Shown piece by piece: positions 55,725 through 64,000 of a stretch of DNA of 64,000 bases (positions are counted from its first letter, which is position 1; each line of letters opens with the position of its first letter). Under the pieces are notes generated by a model. It was not told the origin of the DNA, did no database searches, and saw only the letters and a list, made by a program, of their open reading frames with translations. The translations under genes and the position numbers were made by a program. Source of the DNA: Mesostigma viride (lineage: Eukaryota; Streptophyta; Mesostigmatophyceae; Mesostigmatales; Mesostigmataceae); NCBI GenBank assembly GCA_009746045.1, contig RPFO01000041.1, positions 823,245-887,244 of the forward strand, written 5' to 3'.

Positions 55725-56294
55725 TGTTACGTCGCGTAACTTTTGTTGTTGTTACGGACGTAAATTAGGTCCTTTGTTGCCTCACCCATTCCGGAACAGT
55801 TCGCTGACTTTCCTAGGCTTACGTGTAGTTAGGACCTTTTGGCCGGTCGGTACCGGGCCTTGTGACGTGGCAATTGTACAGTATGGTGGTTCGGTGCAGT
55901 CGCGTCGCGCTGCGTACTTTAGTAGTGGTCCTTTTATCCTGCGTGTGAACCTTGTGGACGTGCGTTGGTCCTGTAGGCGAGGGTCGATGTCGGCCCGAGC
56001 ATACACGCCTGTCGGCGATCATTTATGCAGCAGTTGTCCTTTGTGAATGGCACCCGGCGTGTGTTATGAATTAACACATATTTAATAGCTAGGGTCATGG
56101 CAGTGTAGTAGTGTTTCCTTCGTAGTATCCTGGTTTTATTCGGTGTATGGCGTATTATAATAGAATGCATTGAGAACAGAGTCGACGTCCCATGCAGGTC
56201 TTTCCACAACATAGCTCCTCATCACTAGGTAACCTCACTAGTTTAGGTGAAGTCAGGCTAGGCGTTTGGAATAGAGAGGAGCCAGGGCGTAACA
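55725..56294 (+). repeat. R6 probable 5' LTR
   Basis: Begins TGTTACG and ends CGTAACA (perfect 7-bp inverted ends). Followed one base later by TGGTAGCGGAG (56296), similar to the R4 primer site. No second copy is available to confirm. Confidence 0.6.
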
Positions 56295-57078
56295 ATGGTA
56301 GCGGAGATAGTTTAGGTGGACGCGACGATATTCCCTTGCAGTCACCTTATACGCCAGAGACCTTCCGCGGCCAGGGCACAGAAGAAGACAACCTCTTGAC
56401 AGGTAATGGGCGGGTCGCCTGCAAGCTAGGGGGGTAGTGCTGCCCGATTCGGGACACGCCCTGCCTAGAAGTTAGACCTGCTCAAAGCGGATGAACTCCT
56501 CACGTAGCTAGTTTCTTTTCCTTTTCCTTCTGTGTGTGCTTTTCCTTGCTGGGTGCTGTTTGACATTAGCTAGTGGGTTAGCCGGTTCAGTGGGTTAGCT
56601 CCTTTTCTTCCTTTGTATACACGCGTTTCCTTGGAATGTTGTTTGATTACGTTAGCTAGGATTGACGGTTCAATAGGGATGGATAGTGGGACGATTAGCG
56701 TCTCTTTAGACTACACCTCTTTTCCGTGCATGCTGCTGTGTTTTCTTATATGCTTCCTCGTGCAGAATCTTGAGCCGGATGTTTATTTACCAACGGGCGC
56801 TGGTTTCAGGCGTCCTCGGCATTTCGGTAACAATAAGCTACAATAATCCTTTGTTTTCCTTTGTTTCCTTTTTATTTCCTCCTTGATCAGATTTTAAATC
56901 ATTCCTTCCTTTTCCTTGCTAAAGTGGTAGCCACTCCCCTTTGTTTTCTTGTTGGTCATGCCCCTTTTGATCTGATTTTATTTCCTCCTTGACCTGATTT
57001 TCGTTTATCCTTGATCTGATTTTATTTTAGCCTTGGTCAGATTTTTATTTTGTCCTTTACCAGATTTTTATCTTATCC

Positions 57079-58517
57079 TTGTTCAGCTTTTTAACCTTTC
57101 CTCGTCCAGTGTATTTCTTTCCTTTGCACCTCAAACATGTCCTCTCAAACGTCTCTTGGTGGGGGTATGTCTCCCATTATAACCAACGTTTCTCGGGTGT
57201 TAATCCTAGTGTTAATTCTGGTACTCCTCAATTGGCTATGGGTAACAGACGTGATTCCTTGGACACTGTCCATCACTTGACTCCTCCGCCTCAGAGTGTA
57301 CGTTCTGACAGTACTACCTCTACTCCGTCCTTTCACCGTTCACCTATTATTCCTCCTCCTACGTTTGAGGCACGTACTAGGTCTACTGCCCCATCCTCTG
57401 CTATTCCTCCTGTTAATTCTGGGAATCCCTCTGTGTCTATCCCCTCTCAGGCTCCTCAGGTGTCAGCTCCTCGTAGTGTTCGTAGTCTGGCTCCTGTGGG
57501 CCCTACTGGGTGTCCTACTGGCGTTCCTACACATCCTCCTGCTTCCTTGGCATACCTTGATACGGCCTATGAGGCAGCCCAAATCCCCTCACGTGTAGCA
57601 GAGTTAGAGATTAATCAGGATTTTAGCACCCTGCCTCTCCATGATAAAAACTATGATCATCTTTCCTATTCCACAATCAGAGAAGCCTATACTGTTCCTC
57701 ACACCTCTGGTCACCACCCTGACTCTGTGGTGCCCTCACGTCCTCTTCCTAAGACCTATCCTGCTCCTCCTAATTGGTTACTGCCTGAGTATGTGCCTGT
57801 GGAAAAGAGTGGGCCTATGGATAAAACTGATCCTTCTCGTGCCTCTAAGCCCCCTCTCCTTCCCACCTTTGCTAGTGTGCCTAAGTTAGATACCAGTTCC
57901 ACTCCCCAGCAGTTTTTCACCTTTCTTATGCTCCTCACTCAGCAGACGGCCTCCGGGGAACAATTTTATAGGTGGAAACTCACTGATGTTGTTCTTGTCC
58001 CTCATTACCTTACCACGTGTGTGGCTCCTGCCCTTGCCACCCTTGTTCAATGTGAGTCCCTCGCGTCCCACGCATACCCTAACTCAGTAGCAGAATTGTT
58101 TAGGAGATTGGAAAATCATGTAGTGCCTCCAGACGCTGATTGGCAAGAGCGCCTTAACAGTTTTCTGCCTATCGTTTTCGTGACCTTCTTCTGGCTGCTG
58201 TTCGTACCCATCTCCTCCGTGTTGCTGATTTTATGTATGCTCCTGCTCCTGTCCGTACTAGGGTCCATACCCTTGTCCTCACCCCTGAAGAAGAAGAGGC
58301 ATATGTAGAAGAATTAGATATTTGTGTTACAGATATATCTGCATTGGATGTGTCTCACATCACGTGTTATCACTGTCATGAGGTGGGCCATCTTGAGAGG
58401 GAGTACCCCAAGTTTCTTTCTGGGGCCACCCTTCATCCCAATGCCCGCCCTCCGCGTACTCCTCAGCGGGTCTCTCCCCTTCGCCCACCCTCTGGTCGTC
58501 CCTCTTCTGCTCCTTAA
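57079..58517 (+). pseudogene. R6 Gag, frameshifted
   Basis: The first frame (57079-58308, first residues uncertain because the nominal start is TTG) has a Ser/Pro/Thr-rich N-terminal half, then a capsid-like helical region (PKLDTSSTPQQFFTFLMLL...). After about 58170 it drifts into hydrophobic noise, and the real continuation is in the frame 58233-58517 (TPEEEEAYVEELD). It ends with a zinc knuckle CYHCHEVGHLEREY in which the fourth ligand Cys has become Tyr. At least one frameshift and a lost ligand make it inactive. Confidence 0.65.
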
Positions 58518-59008
58518 CCCTCTCTAAGGTTAAATGCTGTACAGACAGGCTCCTTAGTGAATCCCCATTCTGATCAGGATGCCGTCCCCTCTCAATACCC
58601 TCGTGATTCTCCAGCAATGGCTTTCTCACCGGGGTTTCCTACAGGGTTCGTTCCCTTGGATGATGTGGGGGGGGAGGGAAACAGTAGACCTGTCAGCAGG
58701 AGGTAGCCTGGTAAGGTCCTTAGCTAGTACCCCAAGCTCATAAAATTTTTGTTTACCTGTTTTGTCACTACTGTGGATGCTGCATCCTCTGCACCCCTAC
58801 GTGTTCGTCCTTTGATGTGTCTAAATGGTGGCCTTACCGCTCCTACTACCGTGGTAGACCCTTTTCTGCATCCTCATAGTATCCTCAATGTTTCTGTCCT
58901 CGTAGATAGTGGGGCTGCCAGCTCCTTTGTGAGCGAGGCCCTTGTTAGGAGACTAGGATTACATAGTAGCTATCCCTCATTCCTCTCAGGTGACTGTGCA
59001 CTATATAT

Positions 59009-60020
59009 TAAAAATATAATTACTTACAACAGAGTGAAATCACTCAAACCAAAGCAAACGCCCAGCTATAAACCTATATACAGAGCCATGTCAAAGCTCT
59101 ATACTACGATAAGACCAATGGAAACGCCTAACGGGAGGAACCTAATAGCCCTGCTGCACCGCAAAATCAGCCCGCGTACGGCGGAGCATGATGTCAGCCA
59201 TGGCCCGAGTCAGCGCCACCGACAAGCGCTGACGCCAATATGACGTCCAGGTCCGCGCCGACCATGGGGCCCGCTGGCCCTCCAGGTCTAGCCGGTCCTC
59301 CCGGAGCCGGCAACACTCCTTGAAGAAGGCGGAGGTCAGGGGCCCCATGGCCCCAAACTCCTCCAGGACAAAGGGCACCACACGATGGTGCCCGACGTCG
59401 CCGTAGGCCAGGAGCTTGGCCCGCTCCGCCCGGTCCGCCGTGTAACCTGCCGTGAGGGAGGCCCCAGCCACGTGGCTAAGAGCCAAGGGCCGCGCCACCG
59501 AAACGTCAATAAGCAGATGCCGGCCACCCCCCTCAAAGTCCAGCACCACGATGTCAGGCCGGTGGTTGGGGGAATAGAAGGCAGCGCCATCCGCATCCTC
59601 GGACCGGATGTTCGCGTGGGGGAAGACCGACCGAATCATGGCGAGCACCACCGTCAGGAGGACAGTGTGCAAATACAAATACCAATTCTGATTCTGTTGG
59701 CCCCCCATGCAGGCAAGGTAGTGAGTCCCCGTGGGATCCAGCGGCTGCCCACAGCTACCACAAGGCCGCCCGGCCGGAACAAGAGGCTGCGGGGCAAATA
59801 GCTGGTGCCGGAGCGCCACCGAGTAGTGGCTGGGAGCCAAGGCGAATGGGGGGGCCATGGGAAGAGCACGAAGGTACGCCGAGCCCACACTCCGCAAGGA
59901 AAGCGAGAACAGCCACGCACGTCCCTGGGCGTTGAGGTCCGCGAAAAGAGCAATCCAATCAGCCGTGTGCAGAATACCCGCGTAGGTTTTCTGGTGTTTA
60001 TCGATGACGCGAGCAGGGAA
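59009..60020 (-). mobile_element. L3: 3' end of another LINE inside R6
   Basis: Flanked by TATATAT (59002-59008, 60021-60027). The 3' end (left) has an A/T-rich tail. Only the C-terminal domain of the LINE protein is present, so the copy is strongly 5'-truncated. Its sequence is unrelated to L1. Confidence 0.75.
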
Positions 60021-60041
60021 TATATATGCTGATGGTCGCAC
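59142..60041 (-). pseudogene. LINE C-terminal zinc finger and restriction-like endonuclease domain
   Basis: About 290 aa; the first residues are from R6. A Cys/His finger (CGSCGQPLDPTGTHYLAC) precedes a PD-(D/E)XK-like core: RPDIVVLDFEGG followed by LLIDVSVARP. This order is characteristic of LINE proteins that nick their target with a restriction-like endonuclease (R2-type). The frame is open to 59142, so the copy is fairly young. RT is missing through 5' truncation. Confidence 0.75.
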
Positions 60042-60469
60042 TTGTCACTCTCATGGGACTGTATCCTTACCACTCCTCATTCAGGGTCGCCATATTAAAT
60101 TAGTGGCGACCATAGGCCCTATAACGATTGTTGATATTTTGTTGGGCTTAGATTGGCATCAAGGCCATAAAATCACTATTAATTATGACACTATTATGGT
60201 CCTAGGTTCGATTCCTTGCTGGTAGCTTCTAGGCTTTCTTACTTTACGTGTACCGCGGAATCTTAGATTTGGGCAGCTAGCGTTTTCACATTTGTTGCCT
60301 TCTGACGAGAACATGACACCATGGTTATAGTAAGCCTCGGGCCGGAGGCTAGTTGTTACCTGGTTCCCTGATAGCACCTATTAGCCCTGTTGCCAGAACG
60401 ACACTGTAAGGTAGAGAATTTATCCTTAGTAGATGTAACCCCCATTGAGTTACCCGGTGATCCTCCTGT

Positions 60470-61130
60470 ATGACCTGTGGCTGGTCATTAATGACCAACA
60501 ATGACAATAGATGTTTTATTGCGTATGTTCCTCCGTGTCTTACCAATGAAGTCCGTTACATGTCTATTATAGATTCCTCTCGGGTCTTTGAAGAAAAGAC
60601 TCCCTCATACCCTCCTCCTCGTGTGGTTTTCTCCGATGTATCGTATGGGCCCCTCCGAATTATAAGAGTTATAACAAATATTTAAATGTCATTATTAGAA
60701 GCAGATTTCAGGGATCCTAGTAATTCCCCATATTCTATCAGTGTTTTGCTAGTCCCTGTGCCCAATGGCAAATTTAGCCTAGTTACAAACTATTGTAAAG
60801 TTGATTATGATGATAGCCGTGCAAAATACTACGCAGACATCACTTCCTCATGGTCTAGTATTTTCCTTTCTTGGGCTGATGCACGTACTGTGATTAATCA
60901 CCCCTCCGTTTACGTGATTAGGTATAAGAAGGTTCACCTCTTTGAAGAAGCACAGCATCTGTCTTTGGTATCAAAGAGGCCTTCATCAGCAGTTCATGTG
61001 TTTGGTATTATTACTCAAACCGACATATATGAATACACCCTCGTCGTGCAGGTCCTCCTACAATTCGTACAGAAATTGTTCCTTCTCCATTTCATATCCC
61101 TGACAGATTTCTTGCTCCTTTAGTTAAAGC
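60470..61130 (+). pseudogene. R6 reverse transcriptase fragments
   Basis: 60686 onwards begins SLLEADFRDPSNSPYSISV, then LVPVPNGKFSLVTNY, matching the start of the Ty3/gypsy RT (leader, Pro-Ser-Ser-Pro turn, then the K-x-DG-x-R strand in degraded form). No YxDD box follows. The frames 60470-60685 and after 60800 are decayed pol sequence. Confidence 0.5.
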
Positions 61131-61409
61131 GCAATGTGTAGGGATAGATAGATTCCAATGCGCGCGGATAGATTCATCATGAGAATGGTTGGAATGGAGC
61201 TTGGTTTAAAAATATAGGCTTACAGCACTCGTGCACGTGAGTGCTTAGACACGAGTTTGCCAAGTCAAGGCAACACACGCGAGGCGGGCTCGCAAGAGAT
61301 CTAACCAGTTGGCACTGGCCTATTCTTTATATACTTGTGCACTGTGCTTTGCTAGGCCTGAGCAGCCTCGTAGGCCTGCTCGGTATTAACACCCCCGGTA
61401 CAGTATTAA
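61131..61409. other. Non-coding flank of G2
   Basis: No feature recognised. Includes short palindromes (CTCGTGCACGTGAG near 61228). Confidence 0.5.
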
Positions 61410-63695
61410 GGGGAGGGGACACCCCTAAAGGGCACTTTTCTGGAAACCATACCTATGCATGTGCTAAAAATCCAATGATGATTGGGGACCATAAATATGA
61501 TTTTTAAAAAAAATTCCAGCCACTTGGGGGTGGTACTAGCCCCCACCATACACCGGTTACGCACTAAAAATAGAAAAAGACGCTATTTTAGTCACATTTT
61601 TCCTAGGACAATGGGCAAACATATTGGGACCAAATCATATATTCCCGCATAGTTCCCCCACTTTTGAGAAAGCCTGCCTAATTTTGAGCACAAAATAATG
61701 ATGTTTAGACACATTGATGGATTTTCCCGCAAAAAGGGTCCTTTTTTAAACAAAAAAAAATAAAACAAATCATAAACACATGCAATAGTGCCAAATCATA
61801 TATTCCCAAATACTAGAGAGGGGGGGACATGCAGCCCCAAATTTTCAGGTCATTCTGACAAGCGCAGCCCTATTTGATGGATATTCCTAGATTGCCACCT
61901 GTGACGAAGCTAAGGGAGGTTTTAGCTAGTATTTAACCACACTAACACCCCTTTATACATCTAAGCCTCATGACAACTGGCCAAACCACATACTTCCATT
62001 CTCTGCACATATGGTACCTCCTATGTTCAAGGTTTGACGCCATTCTGACAAGAACTGCCCAAGTTACAACCATTCCAAGACGGCCACCCATGTAGACGCT
62101 ACAAGGAAATTAGAGTAACCATTCAGCCACACTAGCACCTCCTTCTTCATCAAAGACATCTGCAAACTGACCAAAGCACACATAATCAACTCTTGCACGC
62201 TGACGGCAACGCATGCTCAATGCGGGGGGTCATTGCGACAAGAACTGCTCAAGTTGATGGGTTTCCTATATGACCACATGACAAGGCGCTAAGGACCACT
62301 CAGTAAGTTAGTAACCCCACAGTGCCACTTCATATGCCATCCAACATGCACCAAAACCATGCTGAGTATGTTTACAATGTACAAAGGGGTGGCCACGCAC
62401 CTCATATGTCTTCATCATCCCTCCAGCATGGCCAGCCTTGTAAATATGTTCTAGCCTTGACGATGGTAGCCCTAACATGCCTAAGCAGTATTTCCTATGT
62501 TTCTCCCAGGTTAGAGTGTAAGGTTGATGCCAACCAAGCTAATCAACACAACAACACCTCCTAAACTGTCCTCCCCGGCATGGATGACAAACTGGGACTA
62601 TGGAGGGCAAGGAACCAAGTAGGAACATGGTATATATAGCTTGCATGCAGTCATGCATGTCAACCATGGTTGGCTCAGCACATTGTAGTCTTGTCACATC
62701 ATCATAACAAAGGAAAGCTCAAACAACCATTGGTGCCAGCTATCTACATGCAGTCACACAAATGCAATATCTCCAACATCATCATCACTATAACACTTCC
62801 ATCCCTGCACGATAAAATGCAAAGAAACCATTGGCGGCCCTTCACCGCATGAGCGCTGTGATGCCGCTGCGGCCTGCGAAGAGAGGGTGCGTCACTCTCA
62901 AACAACAAGAAGCGTCCATACGCACAACATCCTTGCCAGAACACGTTTTATGAAATGCCTTATACCTTCCCGAAGAGCTACAGGCTGCGACTGAAGCGGC
63001 CTTGATCACGACATCAACGAAAACAATCTAAAGCTGCCAGGTATTCGACAACACAACGGCAAGCGACGGCGAGCTAGCTGGCGGAAACTGCCCAAAAAGA
63101 ACGCAAAAAACCTCGAACGATGAGCTCATAGAAGAAAGCACCGATAGCAGATAACATTCGCGACAAAGCTGTACCTTGCCCTCGTAAATCCCTCACCCAG
63201 GCGCGCAACAACAGCCGTTCTTCCATGGACAGGTCAGACACGCACTGCGCAGGTCTGAACAATTACTTACCGATAATGGCCGAAAATCTGGAAAAAAGCA
63301 CCAGCGCGGTTTAGAATTCGATGCAACCGATATTAATGCCTGCTTCACGGTCAGAACAGCCCCCCAAACCGCTATTTTACAGCCGCTATCATGAATTCTA
63401 TTTCATTCCGCGCGACCAAAAAATTCAGATTACCCCCCATGCCGATGGCATAAAAAAACAACAGCGATATTGTAAACCAGCTGATTTCCGCCACAAACTA
63501 ACATCATAAACTCATCTCCTTTTAGATTCGAGTAAAATTTTTGCATTTCGCCTGCCCTAGTGTGGTAGTTTCGCCTGAACGCAGTCGCCATGGCCACTTC
63601 CGCAAGGGGTGCGCGCACCGTGCACGTGAAATTTGTGACCTTCGGTTCCGGCGCGAATTTTTTGGCGCCAAAAAATTCGGGGGTGTCCCGTCCCC
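61410..63695. mobile_element. G2: second TTAA-flanked element of the G family, inverted to G1
   Basis: Ends GGGGAGGGGACACCCC (left) and GGGGACGGGACACCCC (right, inwards), one mismatch. TTAA at 61406-61409 and 63696-63699. From about 62020 to 63690 it matches G1 52055-53720 in inverse orientation. The rest (61410-62000) differs from the G1 right part, so one of them has exchanged an end. No intact ORF; the PHD finger is not visible. Confidence 0.8.
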
Positions 63696-63699
63696 TTAA

Positions 63700-64000
63700 C
63701 AACCTGTACAGCGTCCAGATCCTATACAGTAGGTCTGCCATACAGGCACAGTGACCACAGAGTACAGTCCACAGTGACTATTGCGTCTGCACCCAATAGT
63801 CCAGGACTAAGCCTGCGGTACCAACAGACCACAGGTTAAGGTTCCTATTTCCTGCGTACGACGTATTAATCTGGACAATACCGGCGTAGGTTCAGCACCT
63901 AATTCCTGTCAGCCCAGGAATTACTGTCGACCCCATATGCCGTCGGCACATATTCACGCACGACTTAGAAGAACAGCCCGCGCGCGCTCGCGCGCGACCG
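63700..64000. other. Right flank, no gene seen
   Basis: Rich in repeated CAGT/ACAG words, ends in a CG-alternating palindrome (CGCGCGCGCTCGCGCGCG). Nothing recognised. Confidence 0.5.

Larger units (their letters stand above)
58749..60223 (+). pseudogene. R6 aspartic protease, split by L3
   Basis: The N-half (58749-59008) holds the retropepsin active site SVLVDSGAASSFVSEALV. The C-half (60021-60223) holds the flap-side sequence and the closing motif DILLGLDWHQGHKI (ILG-LDW pattern of gypsy proteases). L3 lies between, inside a TATATAT duplication. The two halves are not perfectly in register, so small indels also occurred. Confidence 0.75.
55725..61130 (+). mobile_element. R6: degenerate Ty3/gypsy element, 3' part lost
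   Basis: Probable 5' LTR 55725-56294, primer site, Gag with degenerate knuckle, aspartic protease split by L3, and RT fragments to about 60800-61130. No 3' LTR in the window; the right side is lost or replaced before G2. Order Gag-protease-RT is standard for Ty3/gypsy. Confidence 0.7.

Noticed and set aside
55501-56046. 181-codon ORF over the R6 LTR start
   Set aside because: It crosses the inferred LTR boundary, has no recognisable domain and contains a duplicated non-coding phrase upstream.

Overview
The window is eukaryotic and almost entirely mobile DNA. I recognise no confident host gene, rRNA or tRNA. Evidence for a eukaryote: Ty1/copia-like and Ty3/gypsy LTR retrotransposons, a DIRS/PAT-like tyrosine-recombinase retrotransposon, LINEs, a Mutator-like transposase relic, several inverted-repeat DNA transposons and kilobase-long microsatellites. 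An alga or other protist is my best guess, because PAT-like DIRS elements next to copia and MULE elements are known from green algae. The sequence does not fix the species.

Layout. 1-1601: 3' part of copia-like element R1 (RT-RNase H plus LTR), abutting element R2 (Gag and integrase-protease, minus strand, to 4718). 4883-5632: an unidentified 249-aa ORF. 5951-7882: S1, a non-autonomous element with split direct repeats. 7895-22291: R3, a copia-like element with LTRs and a 5-bp target duplication, its integrase split by T1 (9857-18528), an 8.7-kb inverted-repeat transposon. T1 carries simple repeats, a 615-bp palindrome, unknown ORFs and a 173-bp satellite. 22608-24131: MULE relic. 24321-30468: R4, a Gag-protease-only copia element whose 3' LTR holds a LINE. 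30683-31882: microsatellites, including about 1 kb of GGAT. 31919-37238: D1, a DIRS/PAT-like element with A1-ORFs-B1-A2-B2 termini. 38712-40431: T2, a TA-flanked inverted-repeat element. 41421-55059: a foldback palindrome P whose right arm holds LTR element R5 (itself containing S2 and a deleted R1 copy) and the TTAA-flanked element G1. 55725 to about 61130: gypsy element R6 with a nested LINE end. 61410-63695: G2, a relative of G1.

Main biology. (1) In R2 and R3 (copia-type RT in R3) the aspartic-protease-like domain lies after integrase, not before it, and its active site is unusual. LTRs of R1 and R3 begin AGTT and end AACT instead of TG...CA. (2) D1 encodes RT-RNase H and a tyrosine recombinase in one frame with a 2A-like GDVHPNPGP between them. 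S1 and S2 lack coding capacity but share its split-repeat layout and a C-rich, G-quadruplex-capable 16-mer at the A2/B2 junction. (3) The insertion order is readable from target duplications and, within P, from the intact opposite arm acting as the empty site.
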